From positions 1-42,152 of the IMG/VR virus record IMGVR_UViG_3300030329_001651: a stretch of 42,152 bases of DNA, one strand, 5' to 3'. Below are positions 16,901 to 26,900 of the stretch, piece by piece (within the stretch, counting starts at the first letter, position 1; each line of letters begins with the position of its first letter). The notes beneath the pieces were generated by a model. The model was not told the origin of the DNA. It searched no databases and saw only the letters and a program-made list of their open reading frames with translations. Source of the DNA: a virus. A program made the position numbers and the translations under genes.

Positions 16901-17354
16901 AACTAATATGGTATTAGATTGGAATGGTGATTTAATATATCAAATAGCTGGTGATATGAGGAAATTTAATGTATCTCCATCTTCTACAAGTTCTGGATCA
17001 TTAGATGTAAGAACTAAAGATATTGATTTTGGAAGTCCAGGGGTAAGAAAAAAGATTTATAAAGTATATATTACATATAAAAGTGGAGGTAGCACTACTA
17101 ATGTTCAAGTTAAATATGATGTAGATGGTGCTCAATCATTTTCAAAATTATTTAAAGATGGAGATAATTTTGCAAGCAATGAATTAGCTCATGTAAATTC
17201 TAATTGGACAATAGCAGAACTAAAGCCAAGTACATCATCACAAGCGAATAATATCAAATCATTTGCTTTAAGATTTTCTTGTGATGGAGCAGTTCCTTCT
17301 GGATTTGAAATAAATGATATATCTATAGTATATAGAGTAAAAGGTATTAAGTAA
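13905..17354 (+). CDS. Large tail hub/nozzle-type protein with inserted FISUMP domain
   Basis: 1149-aa structural protein. The N-terminus (IDRFEGGISEASDPRDIAPN, then ELSKAIGVS) is the opening seen in podovirus tail stabilisation/nozzle proteins, and the C-terminal ~450 residues (from about 700) look like the rest of that protein (LEEYADRILQFKENKLHIIN, ISYLPKSKKIIFCDCGDGTD-like blades). Residues about 148-366 are a FISUMP (Fibrobacter succinogenes major paralogous) domain: WVNIGDLDWLTQNW, GLLYNREA, PPQGWRVATNDDWKNLEGAW, AGFWANQEIWAP and the closing TGYSVRLCRD. A second small beta insert is at about 523-595. The FISUMP part is a likely surface-exposed binding module. Weak ribosome-binding site; next gene overlaps its stop. 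Confidence 0.75.
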   Translation: MPKQIVKIDRFEGGISEASDPRDIAPNELSKAIGVSTEDLGKIKLIGKNDGYGITDKTSMNIKAGYGLFQFNHDYEGAGDTSDVTTGVDTVDTLVASTVEDLGPGEYSNVTLYETETSGTLSNPTDIRAHVTINSITGTNLEEDLDGSNDYTWVNIGDLDWLTQNWRATTLMGGTSGGGSTANIDEQNADADWISTENPARANPNGDASQVARHGLLYNREAIKHEHFPPQGWRVATNDDWKNLEGAWGMSVQNQNADGWRTFDGYYPGQNFYFDARYPQSFNFLDWTNIIHHYDWLGFNIVGAGRRNGWTGAYEHHKEYAGFWANQEIWAPIRRFRYNNGAVESEHRADQCHVNTGYSVRLCRDAAGETVTPTIDGSSIVITSSGNGRKASNSANFWAVDDELFIKATDLGDGGGGTDYLKCDIATLIRPSYSQLFDNYILLHDNHSSSPKSYVYSNKNTSWSVGLDTITSTTSEPNFTLIDGTLRISDGNYQNSTMFYSYIKRTRFLNYANTDQTGITGTPDGDTGLSITNPGPDVIIRGESSSGAADGMRITGTNIPANTRIVTVTSATELVLSQSTSSGSEVNDIRIFSENSLSYEEEGWNMTSAILNPISLQAFNFKQNPNTDNTVDTDGAIIICLEEYDESGYQSNWVGKNWEFAMSTIYDDIQESPLAFVETYNIEGSYSNQTHFIGSNASDDHGYRLKFQIRASKQGDLPARVTGFKVYAREYLGESTDWYLQARYDLEKGGRGVLSSKEVPWHDMNNTTVYTRPEVKDFNELITYTLETGYPTDNITENQLTPKYKTGVVANRKLYVAAPQIVDNFGNIDIKSDAMMKSHVNRFDTFTTDRMVEASVQDGDRIVKLEEYADRILQFKENKLHIINISQDIEFLEDTLEHRGISNPNAATKTDIGIAFLNKYGAFLYNGKETIDLLQKQGRRLIREDTWAGFISDVPSVSYLPKSKKIIFCDCGDGTDAYIYDLITQAWSYSNEAFEAADKTNMVLDWNGDLIYQIAGDMRKFNVSPSSTSSGSLDVRTKDIDFGSPGVRKKIYKVYITYKSGGSTTNVQVKYDVDGAQSFSKLFKDGDNFASNELAHVNSNWTIAELKPSTSSQANNIKSFALRFSCDGAVPSGFEINDISIVYRVKGIK

Positions 17355-17578
17355 TGGGATTAGATAGAACAATAAGAAATTTAGTACATAAAAAGCAGGA
17401 AAGGGTTAATATTGCAAGAGGAAAGCCAAGATTGGCTGATATGAAAGAAGGAGTTCCTGAATTTAGATTTACAAATGACGAGAAATTATGTATGTATATA
17501 AGATATAATAATCAATTATGGAGAGCAAGATTTGATGTAGAAGGTACAAGCTCAGTAGGAATTACAATAGAGGTATAA
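17354..17578 (+). CDS. 74-aa protein between tail and fibre genes
   Basis: Coupled to both neighbours by TAATG overlaps. Basic N-terminus (LDRTIRNLVHKKQERVNIAR) and a beta-like C-terminus (LCMYIRYNNQLWRARFDVEG). Its position right before the fibre suggests a fibre adaptor or attachment piece, but no family is recognised. Confidence 0.6.
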   Translation: MGLDRTIRNLVHKKQERVNIARGKPRLADMKEGVPEFRFTNDEKLCMYIRYNNQLWRARFDVEGTSSVGITIEV

Positions 17579-20061
17579 TGGCTAAAATTAAAAATGTAAC
17601 TAAGATAGATCTAAGTGGACTAGGATTAACAGAAACTGGTAAAGGAAAAGTATCTGTTGGTCTTGGATCTGGTACTGGTACTACATTGGCTACAGCTAGT
17701 GGGGGTACTGGGCAAACTAGTTATACTAATGGTCAAATATTAATCGGCAAAAGTTCTGACAATTCTTTAGCAAAAGCAAGTATAACTGCAGACGCTCCAT
17801 TAGTTGTACAGCCTGGGAATGGTACTATTAATTTGCAATCAGCTCATTATTTTAGTTTAGAAGGAGATTCTGGATCTAATAGGTCTGTATTTCATAGTAA
17901 TACATTAGAAGTTTTAGGTGGTACTAATATAGCTACTACAATAGCTCAAGGGACAGATACTAATGACGACAGGGTAACTATTGACTTTGATGGCACTCTT
18001 CCAGTGGCCTCTGGAGGTACTGGAGCTACTAGCTTAACAGATAAAGCTGTATTGATAAGTCAAGATAGTGGGACTGATACTGTTGGCTCTGTTGCTATGT
18101 CTACTAATGGTAAGTTATTAATAGGAGGAACTGATGGACCAGCTGTGAATGATTTAACTGCTGGTGATGGTATAGCATCTACTACAGGAAATGGCACATT
18201 AGAATTGGCTGTAGATTTAAAAGCTAATGGTGGTTTAGAAATCCAAAGTAATAAAATAGCGGTTGACTTGCAACATTCTAATATAACTGGTACTTTACAA
18301 GTAGCTGATGGTGGAACAGGAGCTACGTCTCTTAATGATTTAATTACACTTGGTGACCATACTACTGGCAATTATGTAGTAGGAGCATCTACTGCAGATG
18401 GTATAGGATATAATTATGGAGTATCAGGCGATGCAAGGACTTTAAATTTAAATTTGCTTGGTGATATAGTAGTAGCTGCAAATAGTGGAAATGCTGCAAG
18501 TATATTGCTAGAGGCAGATGATAGTACTGATGCTGGAGATTCTTGGAAATTTATTGCGAATACAGATCACTCTTTAACTATAGGTAATGATAAGCATACT
18601 GCTGGCACTCATCTTGACCATTTTAAAATAATTCCACATACTGGCCCTTCACTTTCTGAAACTATAGTAGCTGGCGAATTGACATTGGGTGGGAATAAAA
18701 TAAATTGTTCTGATGGCAGTTTAACTATGGAATTAGATAATAGTGATAATGTAGATATTAAAGGAGATTTAACTGTTAGTGGTGGGGATATATCTGGTAC
18801 AGAAGATGGCTCTTTGACATTAAAGTCAGACACAGACTTAATATTCCAAGTAGATGCAGATCAAGCTAGTGGCGCTGGAGATGAAACATTCCAATTTAAA
18901 AATGGTGGTGGAACTGAAATTGCTCAAATAAATGAATCTGGAGATTTGCAAATAGATGGAGATTTGACTGTTAGTGGTGGGGATGCTATTATAAAAGCAG
19001 CAAATGATACTGCAGCTAGCTTATTACTTCAAGCTGATAATAGTGATGATGCAGGTGATGATTGGAAGATTCATGCAAATACTGATCAAACATTTTCAAT
19101 AGGAAATGATATAGATACTGAAGGTACTTTTGTAAAAATGCTAACTATAACACCACATGCCACAGCTACTAGCTCAACAGTAGCAGTTGCTGGTTCTTTA
19201 AGATTAGGATCCAATAAAATAATAGCAGCAGATGATAGTATAGCTGCTACATTTACAGGTAGTTCATGCTCTATAACAGGAGATTTAATTGCTAGTGCTG
19301 GAACTATAACAGCTAAAGGAGCTAATAATCAAGACGGTATACTTTACTTGCAATCAGATAATAATGATGATATGGGAGATTCTTGGAAGATTACATCTGC
19401 TCAAAGCAATCAATATCTTAGTATAAGTAATAATGCAGGTTCAGCTGGAGCATATAATAAATATTTTAGTATAATACCAAATGCTACAACAACGAGCTCT
19501 CTTGTTCATATATCAGGTATTCTTAAAATTGGCGCTAATGTAATACAAGCATCAGATGGTGGAAATACTATTACATTAGATACTGATGATAAAGTATCTA
19601 TAGCAGGATCATTAGAGGTTGGAAGTGCTACTAATAAATGGGGAGATGGGTACCATGGGAATAGTACTAAGATAGCTTTATTGCCTAGTGACTTTAATTT
19701 AAATAATGATTCAGGGACTAGATCTGTTTCCAATATTCAGACTGATGATGATGGTGGCTCTTCTAAGACTAAAGATGCTGCTAAAAATTACTATGCAATG
19801 AAAATCATACCAAAAGGATTTACTGCTACTCATGTTAGGGTTAATTGCAGTTCTAGTTTTGTAAATGCTGTTACTCCACATGATGGAAGTATTGCTAATG
19901 ATACTATTAATAGCCATACTATTGGAGCTACAAATTCAGACATTGCCTTTTCAGGAACAGATCCTGTTGGAGATGGTAATACATACGTAATAGTTGAATT
20001 TGACCCATCAAGTACATCTGATGCAATATATGGTGGCACAATAACTATAGCAAGAACATAA
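17578..20061 (+). CDS. Tail fibre with GGTGATS repeats
   Basis: 827-aa, Gly/Thr/Asp/Ser-rich fibre protein. Three copies of the phage-fibre motif ASGGTG(A/Q)TS are at about residues 39, 141 and 241. From about residue 308 the protein is built of three long repeats opening L-L/Y-x-A/S-D-x-S/N-D-D-x-G-D-x-W-K (near 308, 481 and 591), each followed by SIGND/SISNN-like, PHxTxTSS-like and LxLGxNKI-like strands. The C-terminus (about 715-827) is non-repetitive and may be the tip. Unlike the fibre at the left edge there is no S74 domain, so folding must be helped otherwise. Start and stop are both in TAATG overlaps. Confidence 0.85.
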   Translation: MAKIKNVTKIDLSGLGLTETGKGKVSVGLGSGTGTTLATASGGTGQTSYTNGQILIGKSSDNSLAKASITADAPLVVQPGNGTINLQSAHYFSLEGDSGSNRSVFHSNTLEVLGGTNIATTIAQGTDTNDDRVTIDFDGTLPVASGGTGATSLTDKAVLISQDSGTDTVGSVAMSTNGKLLIGGTDGPAVNDLTAGDGIASTTGNGTLELAVDLKANGGLEIQSNKIAVDLQHSNITGTLQVADGGTGATSLNDLITLGDHTTGNYVVGASTADGIGYNYGVSGDARTLNLNLLGDIVVAANSGNAASILLEADDSTDAGDSWKFIANTDHSLTIGNDKHTAGTHLDHFKIIPHTGPSLSETIVAGELTLGGNKINCSDGSLTMELDNSDNVDIKGDLTVSGGDISGTEDGSLTLKSDTDLIFQVDADQASGAGDETFQFKNGGGTEIAQINESGDLQIDGDLTVSGGDAIIKAANDTAASLLLQADNSDDAGDDWKIHANTDQTFSIGNDIDTEGTFVKMLTITPHATATSSTVAVAGSLRLGSNKIIAADDSIAATFTGSSCSITGDLIASAGTITAKGANNQDGILYLQSDNNDDMGDSWKITSAQSNQYLSISNNAGSAGAYNKYFSIIPNATTTSSLVHISGILKIGANVIQASDGGNTITLDTDDKVSIAGSLEVGSATNKWGDGYHGNSTKIALLPSDFNLNNDSGTRSVSNIQTDDDGGSSKTKDAAKNYYAMKIIPKGFTATHVRVNCSSSFVNAVTPHDGSIANDTINSHTIGATNSDIAFSGTDPVGDGNTYVIVEFDPSSTSDAIYGGTITIART
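18499..19640 (+). repeat. Three protein-coding tandem repeats inside the tail fibre
   Basis: Degenerate units begin near 18499, 19015 and 19336. The shared DNA/protein core is the D-x-D-S/N-x-D-D-x-G-D-x-W-K block, then a beta-strand series ending in an Asn-Lys/Asn-Val-Ile strand. The first unit is longer because an extra module (with SGTEDGS and GGGTEIAQI) sits between 18780 and 18990, flanked by near-identical 24-nt segments (18765-18789 and 18957-18981) encoding GDLTVSGGD. Such blocks are suited to fibre-length change by recombination. Confidence 0.7.
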
Positions 20062-20672
20062 TGTTAAAGCAATATAATATAGATAAATATAATAAAGAAA
20101 TATTATTGCAAGATAATAAATATCAAGTAATGATGGAATGGGAAAAGCCTTATATGGAGGCTTGTATAGATAAATTAAAACCTAGTGGGAATGTATTAGA
20201 AGTAGGATTTGGTATGGGATATTCAGCCACTCAAATACAAAAATATAAACCCAAATCTCATACAATAATTGAGATGGATAAAGAAGTATTAAAAAGATTA
20301 AAAAAATGGGCAAAAGATTATGATAATATCAATATAATAGAAGGTACTTGGCAAAAGACATTAAATACCTTAGGGAAGTTTGATGAAATATTTTTTGATG
20401 ATTATCCATTAAAATTCCCAGAAAGTGAAATTGAAAGAAAGTTAATAACAGAGAGATTTTATATGTTTTTAGATATATGCGCTTATAGTCATAGCAATAA
20501 AGATACTAAGATATCAGGATATATACATGATCCTGATGGATTCTTCAAAGAACGAATGGATAATAATATACATTACTTATATAAAGAATATACAATGAAT
20601 ACTAATATTCCAGATAATTGCAATTATTATAGAGACAGTAAATGTATAATACCTTTAATTATTAAAAATTAA
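20061..20672 (+). CDS. GAMT/RMT2-like S-adenosylmethionine methyltransferase
   Basis: 203-aa class I methyltransferase that resembles guanidinoacetate N-methyltransferase. The front part matches the family order: MEWEKPYM (25-32; GAMT has MERWETPYM-like), SAM loop VLEVGFGMG (45-53), acidic IIEMD (69-73), EGTW (94-97) and FFDDYP (111-116), where D113 lines up with the GAMT catalytic Asp in YDTYP. The C-terminal half is more divergent (DNCNYYRD, IPLIIKN). Known relatives methylate guanidino groups (guanidinoacetate, or protein arginine in RMT2). Gene overlaps the fibre stop and precedes the ejection genes. Target unknown: a virion protein or a host metabolite. Confidence 0.8.
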   Translation: MLKQYNIDKYNKEILLQDNKYQVMMEWEKPYMEACIDKLKPSGNVLEVGFGMGYSATQIQKYKPKSHTIIEMDKEVLKRLKKWAKDYDNINIIEGTWQKTLNTLGKFDEIFFDDYPLKFPESEIERKLITERFYMFLDICAYSHSNKDTKISGYIHDPDGFFKERMDNNIHYLYKEYTMNTNIPDNCNYYRDSKCIIPLIIKN

Positions 20673-20705
20673 TTTGTAAGTTACGATAAAGGAAAAGAGG
20701 AAAAT

Positions 20706-21350
20706 ATGCCACCTAAATATAGAAATATGAGCGCTTTTGATCCATATGAAAGTAGATACGAGCTTTCAGTAATAGGTGATAAATTGCAAAAGATTGAAGA
20801 AGAGCAATCTCAAAAAATAGAAGCTACTACAAATATAGCTGGGGATCTTTATAATATGTGGGGTGAGCAACAAACACTTGATACTAAGAAATTACTTAAT
20901 ATAAAAGATGCAGGAGATAATCCTATATATGAAAAGTCTACAAATCTTTTTCAAGATTTATATACCCCTGCTGGTGGAAGAGTAAGTCTTACAGATACAG
21001 GAAAAATAGCAACAAGTCCAAGTATTAATCCAAGTATTCTTGAGAATCAATCTTATATGCCTAGCAAAAGCATTATTAACAAGCCTGGAGCCCTTTTAAA
21101 ACCTGAGATACAGGATGTTAGAGGTGCTACAAATATATTAGATCAAGCAAAAGAAGGTACCAAGAGTGTTGTTGGAAGTAAAGCAGGCAACTTGGTAGGT
21201 AAGGCTTTATCTTTTGGTTCAATAGGATATGGCCTAGCTAATAAAGATGCATTCGCTGTTTTAGGTGGAATGGGAAGCCTTATCAATCCTTGGCTTGGTT
21301 TAGCTAGTTTCCTTGGTAATAAAAATAAAAAAAAGAATAGCTGGTTTTAG
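20706..21350 (+). CDS. Probable internal virion/ejection protein A
   Basis: 214-aa protein opening the ejection block. N-terminal ~60 residues are helical and charged (DKLQKIEEEQSQKIEATTNI), the centre is Ser/Pro/Thr-rich, and the C-terminus is Gly/Leu-rich and amphipathic (NLVGKALSFGSIGYGLANKD, AVLGGMGSLINPWLGLASFL) ending in KNKKKNSWF. That hydrophobic, glycine-rich end is the style of ejected proteins that insert in the host membrane. GAGG precedes the ATG. Family not recognised. Confidence 0.6.
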   Translation: MPPKYRNMSAFDPYESRYELSVIGDKLQKIEEEQSQKIEATTNIAGDLYNMWGEQQTLDTKKLLNIKDAGDNPIYEKSTNLFQDLYTPAGGRVSLTDTGKIATSPSINPSILENQSYMPSKSIINKPGALLKPEIQDVRGATNILDQAKEGTKSVVGSKAGNLVGKALSFGSIGYGLANKDAFAVLGGMGSLINPWLGLASFLGNKNKKKNSWF

Positions 21351-21359
21351 GAGATAATT

Positions 21360-22151
21360 ATGGATATAGATAAAATGTATAACAATGTAGCTTCAAAAGG
21401 TAGATTTGGAGATTCAGAACTTAGGGAAGTAGATGGTGAAATATCTCATGTAAATCCAATAGAAGCTAACTTAATAGATTCTTTAGGTAAGAATGGTGAA
21501 GAAATTGTAAAAGAAATAGGAGCAGGTACTATTAATCCTGAGACTGGTTTGAGAGAATATCCAATTCCATGGCTAGCATTAGGAGCAGGAGCAGTAGTAG
21601 GGGGATTGGGATTGGCTATTGGAAAATCAAGAGGTGGGAAAGGATGGAAAGGAGCATGGGATCATTCGTTTGGTAAATATGGAATTGGAGGATGGCTTTC
21701 TGGTGGTGCAGCTGAAAAAGCAGATGCTTTAAGAGCTCAAGCAGGAGAAGTTGTTTCTGGAGGATTAGCAGATTTAGAAACTTATGGTGAAGATTACTTA
21801 AGAACTGGTGGTATACTAGAACAAGAAAAGGCTTCTAAGATTAGTGCATTGGGTGGAACTAGTAGAGATCAATTAAGCCAGATAGATAATTATGCGAATC
21901 AAGTTGCTATGAAAGGGAATATGGCTAAGGGAGTTGATTTGACTACAAGATTAGAACAAAATTTGACAGATAATTATAGTAGAAATTTAGGAGATATTAA
22001 TTTAGAATCTCAAAAAACACAAATGGATTTTATAGCAGATTTAAAGAAACAGAAAACACAACTATTAATAGATTATAATACAGCTACTGGAAGCGCCTAT
22101 GGAGGCTCAGCAAGCGGTGATTTTGACGATTTTATTAATCAATACGGTTAA
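21360..22151 (+). CDS. Probable internal virion/ejection protein B
   Basis: 263-aa protein. The motif GTINPETGLREYPIPW (about residues 55-70) is followed by a glycine-rich hydrophobic hairpin (LALGAGAVVGGLGLAIGKSR) and by a long helical part (Gln/Asp/Asn-rich, about 140-245). The INPxTGL-x-EY motif plus Gly-rich helix is one I know from ejection-type internal proteins of tailed phages. GGAGA precedes the ATG by 6 nt. Confidence 0.65.
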   Translation: MDIDKMYNNVASKGRFGDSELREVDGEISHVNPIEANLIDSLGKNGEEIVKEIGAGTINPETGLREYPIPWLALGAGAVVGGLGLAIGKSRGGKGWKGAWDHSFGKYGIGGWLSGGAAEKADALRAQAGEVVSGGLADLETYGEDYLRTGGILEQEKASKISALGGTSRDQLSQIDNYANQVAMKGNMAKGVDLTTRLEQNLTDNYSRNLGDINLESQKTQMDFIADLKKQKTQLLIDYNTATGSAYGGSASGDFDDFINQYG

Positions 22152-22160
22152 AGGATAGAT

Positions 22161-23987
22161 ATGGGAAATTCAGACGCATTACAAGCATTATCAATACTTA
22201 CAAACGCATTAAGCAAAGCTCATAGTGTAAATATAGCATCCGAAGAAAGACGATTGGATAGAGAATATCAATCTGATAAATTAGATGAATCTAGGGAATA
22301 TAGATCTAAGGAATTAGCTGAATCTAGAGAGTATGAATTGAAAAAATTAAATGAACTTAGAGCTTATAATGAATCTTTAACAGAAAAGCAGAATGAATAT
22401 GATATAAAGAAATTATTGCTGAATGAAGCATTTTCACAATCATTAGACTGGTCTGGGAAATTAGAAGGTGTAAATACTAGATATATGGAGTCTGTAGGTA
22501 CTGCTCCAAACATTATAACTGAAGATGCAAAAAAAGTAATAACTGCATCATATCAAGGTCCTTATAATAATATAAAGAATATTTCAGATTTTTATGTAAA
22601 CAAAGTAAATGCTACTCGGTCAGCAGTTAGAGCTACTGAAAAAGAACTAAGCGAGCTTGTAAATTCTGCTGCTCAATTTTATAATGCTGAGACTGTTAAA
22701 CATATGAATTTAAATATAGCAGATGATATATTAGATGAATTTGAATTTGGAGCTATTGAAGATAAATTTATTTTAGGAAATAGATTAAAAGGAATAGATG
22801 ATAAAGCTTCTAGTGCTATAATGAAAAAGTTATATTATGCTACTGATTCTTCTGAAAGAGTTAGATTGGCTAAAGAGGCTGCGGATCAAGAGGCAAATGA
22901 GTTAAAAGCTGCTGCATCTGATCCTTTATTTGTATTGTCTAAAGGATTTGATGAGGGAGAAGAATTAGTTAAAGCATTGAAAAAAGGAAGAGTTAAAGAT
23001 AGTGATATTAAAAATATAAGGCAGATATTTGCATTAGGTAGTGCTTCTAGTACATACGAAGCTTTATTAGGCAATCCCATGGGAGGATATGATAGCGCCA
23101 TGGATTATATGACATCATTGATGGAAAATAAAACTATTCCTCTTGCATATGCAAATAGGTTTATGGAATTTGTAAAGAAAATGGATAGAGCAAATGCATT
23201 AGAAAATCCAGCCTTAGGATTATTAGAGCAACTAAATGAAGATATAAAATATATGAAAGATAAGGATCCAAAAGAGGCAATAACTAGATTAGAAGGATTG
23301 ACTGCTAATTTAGATGCTGAAGCTCAGGCAGATTATCAATCTATATTAGCAAATATGCTAAATACTGAATGGGGGACTACAGAAGCAGAATATTTTAAAG
23401 CATTAGAAGAGTTAATGAATCCAGATCCAGTTAAATTACAAGAAGATATTAAGGAGATAGAATCGAACTCTAAAAAAGAATCAATAAAAGTGCTTGACGA
23501 AATGATGAGCAATAATTTTGGATTAAATACAAGCGATGATATAGATACTTCAATTCCAAAAATGAAAGAATTGGTTAATAGTAATTCTAATAAAGCTAAA
23601 AAGATCCTTAAAAGGATTATAGATGAAGGCATTCATGAGGTATATGTATCTCCTGATAGATCTGATTATAGTTATAAATATGTAAAAGATTGGAAGCGCT
23701 TTGATATGAAAACCGAAGAAATCAAAAGAATGGATAACTTAATTTCATTAGCTAAAACATCTGAATTAAATAAAGTAGATAGAGAAGATAAGAAAAGGTT
23801 AGATTTTATCTTCAATAAGATTTCAGAATCAATACCTGAAGCTAATATAAGTATGAAATTAGGCAGAAGAGTTGATTGGAGTGAAAAAGAAATAGATGAA
23901 TGGCAAAATATGTCTTTGGAAGAAAAGAAAGCATATGGTAATTTTACATCATGGTTAAACGATAAATATAAAGATTATTTAGGATAA
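22161..23987 (+). CDS. Coiled-coil internal virion protein C
   Basis: 608-aa, almost fully helical and highly charged protein. Residues about 20-90 are a strong coiled coil with repeating (S/D)REY-x-(S/L)-K-x-L units (EERRLDREYQSDKLDESREY). No membrane segment. It stands between the glycine-rich ejection proteins and the giant protein, so it may be a core or channel component like the internal virion proteins of T7-type phages. AAGGATAG precedes ATG. Confidence 0.65.
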   Translation: MGNSDALQALSILTNALSKAHSVNIASEERRLDREYQSDKLDESREYRSKELAESREYELKKLNELRAYNESLTEKQNEYDIKKLLLNEAFSQSLDWSGKLEGVNTRYMESVGTAPNIITEDAKKVITASYQGPYNNIKNISDFYVNKVNATRSAVRATEKELSELVNSAAQFYNAETVKHMNLNIADDILDEFEFGAIEDKFILGNRLKGIDDKASSAIMKKLYYATDSSERVRLAKEAADQEANELKAAASDPLFVLSKGFDEGEELVKALKKGRVKDSDIKNIRQIFALGSASSTYEALLGNPMGGYDSAMDYMTSLMENKTIPLAYANRFMEFVKKMDRANALENPALGLLEQLNEDIKYMKDKDPKEAITRLEGLTANLDAEAQADYQSILANMLNTEWGTTEAEYFKALEELMNPDPVKLQEDIKEIESNSKKESIKVLDEMMSNNFGLNTSDDIDTSIPKMKELVNSNSNKAKKILKRIIDEGIHEVYVSPDRSDYSYKYVKDWKRFDMKTEEIKRMDNLISLAKTSELNKVDREDKKRLDFIFNKISESIPEANISMKLGRRVDWSEKEIDEWQNMSLEEKKAYGNFTSWLNDKYKDYLG

Positions 23988-23990
23988 AGA

Positions 23991-26900
23991 ATGAGTGAAG
24001 ACATAAAAAGACAGTACCTAGAACTTTTAAGTAAAAATTCAAGAAAAGAACCTGTAGCTATTGATAGCACCTTTGATAGGTTTTCAGATATAGATTTGTA
24101 TGGTTCTTTGGAAGAAGAGGCTTCTAGTTTATGGGATAATTTAGGAGGAATCGGAGAATACTTTGGAAAAGGAATTGCTTCTGGAGTTACCTTAGGTGCT
24201 TCTGAATTTGTGCCAGGAATGGATATAACTTGGGATGAAATGGATTCTGGTGAAAAAGCAGGGTATATAGCTGGAGAAGGTTTGTCTATGCTTATTCCAT
24301 TTATGGCAGCAGGAAGGGGTCTTAGAGCTTTATCTACGCTTGCCAAGGGTGGGAAGGTACGTGCAGTTAAAGATACTGTTAAAATGGTTGATTCTGCATT
24401 TTTAAAAGGTAATTCTGAGCAAATAGCAAGAACAGTAAATAGAGCTGCTAAAAAACAAGGGATAAAACCTGGAGAAGTAATGTCAGGATTATCCTCTAAG
24501 GTTCAACAAAAATTAAAGAAAGATTTATTAGAAAAGCCATATTCTCAAGCTTTATTTGATCAAGCTGCTAAAGGCGTTGCAAAAGAGAATGGAAGAAAAG
24601 TATTGCAAGAAAGAACAGCAGCTAGCGTAAAACAAGCTGTAAATGACATGGGAATGCGTATAGGAAAGTCTGAAGCAGATAAAATGGCTAAAATATTTAC
24701 AGAAAATCTAAGTAAAGGGATAACTCACAACGATTCTGCTGATATGATAGCTAAGATAATAGGTGGTGCAGATCCAGGAGTATTTAAATCTATTTTTAGT
24801 AAATATGCTGGAAATGCTGCTAATACCTCTGCAATAATGATAGGTCATAATTTAATAAGAGATGCTATAGTGGCTAGGGCTAGAGGAACTGAATATTCTC
24901 CTGGGGCTTCTGTTGTAGGTGGTGCGCAAATGGGATTAATATTCCCTGCATTACAAGCTATACCTAATATTGCTTTTGGGGCAAAAGGTACTGGAACTTT
25001 ATTCAAGCAATCTACAGACCAGCAGTTTTGGTTACAAGGTGTCCCTTTAATGTTGAGGAATTTAAACAAAACAAATTATGAGAATATATATAAAACGCAT
25101 GGTATAAAGCCTTTAAGAGGTTTATTAAAAATGATGACTGAAGGTGGAAAGTTTAATGTTCATAATACTAGTAGACTTGGATCCTCTGCATATAAATTAA
25201 AAAGTGGTAAAATTGTAAATTCTCCATATCAAATAAAACTTGCTGCTGATACTATGAGCAAAGACGATGTTATAGGATTACTAAATACATATAGAAGAGA
25301 AATTAGTGCAAGCGCTAAAAAGCAATGGTTTAAAGATTATGCTTATGATTTCTTAGGTAGTATGCCTAGAATGGCTGTAGGAATTGCTACAATGGGCTCT
25401 GAATTAGTATCTGGCTGGACAGAAGGTAATTTAAGTGGAGAAGAACTAGCGGCTCATTTAATGTCATCTGCATTTATGACTAAAAGTCAAGGAGCTTGGG
25501 CTTCAAAGGGTAGATATAATTATTTAATGGATTTTAGCCCTCATCAAAAAGCTATGGACAGGATGGACTTAAATGGCGATGCCTTACATGAAATATTTAA
25601 CTTTAGAAGAGAAGGAGTTGAAGATTTAATAGCTGATTCATTTTATGATGGCGAAGTTGTTAAGCAAATAGAAGATGTGTTTGATTCTTATGATGTTAAA
25701 GGGGCTACTAAAGATCCAGATATCAATGCTTATGATGTTACTCAGCACTCTATTATAGATAAATTTCAAAAAATATATAATGAAATACAAGGGCATAAAA
25801 AAGGTATAAATTACTTAAGTGATAATATAGTAGACATAAAAAATAAGAACTTTAATAAAGCCGATTTAGATGGAATGACTGTAGCTTTAAAAAATATTAA
25901 ATTTGAAGATGGACTATCAGTAGCTGATATGACGTTAGATAGATTTAGAGCTAGAATATTTAAAAACTCCTCAGACTCTATTAAGAAGGCATATACTGAT
26001 GACTTGTTTATGGCATTAAAAAATATAGGGTTAGATATAACTCCAGTAGGAGATAGGGGTGGAGTTAAATTTCAAGTAGCTCCTGTAATTGGAAAGGATA
26101 TGGGCGTTCTTTCAGACTATATGAATTTAATAAATAGATTTTCTACAGAAAAAGGACAACTTGGATTAGTTGAAATTCTAAATAATAGAAGGCAAAATTA
26201 TAACGACTTTAGCGAAACTCAAAAATCTCAAATAAAAGATTTATTTGACACTCATATATCAGAGCTAAACAAAGTATTTAATTTAAATGGTGTTAATTAT
26301 GATATACATGATAATCCATATATAACATTAATGAAACAAGGCAATGAAGCTGAGTCAGTAGAGAGGCTTTATTCGGTATTAGATGGAACATCAAAAGAAA
26401 CAAGCGATCAAAATCTTACAGCTAATATCGTACAGTTATTCGGCAGAGGCAAAGGAGCAGGAGGTGGATTTCTACAAAATATAGATAGCTATAAATTTGA
26501 CTATAAGAATGTTGATAAGAAATCAGAGCAGGAAGCTAAAGAAGCTTTTCCAGAAGCCGAATTAAAAGAAAAATTAAGACCTATATTAGAACTTGCAAGA
26601 CTTGAACATACAGATCCTGTAGATCCAGATAGAGCTATGATACCTATAGATGTTGGATTAGCAAATACAGTTATAAATAATTTTGAAAATATCAAATCAT
26701 TTCTACCAAGTAGATATAGAGAAGATTTTAATACACTTGGTGTTAGTCGTATTAGGGCTGATTATTGGGCTAATGAGGGAATAGATGCAAGAGTAGTATC
26801 TAGTATGAAAGCTTTACAAGATTCAGGCCTTGGCGATTATAAGAATGGTAAGATGGAAGTGCCTAATAGAGAAGCTATAATGTATATGGGAAAAGAAATG

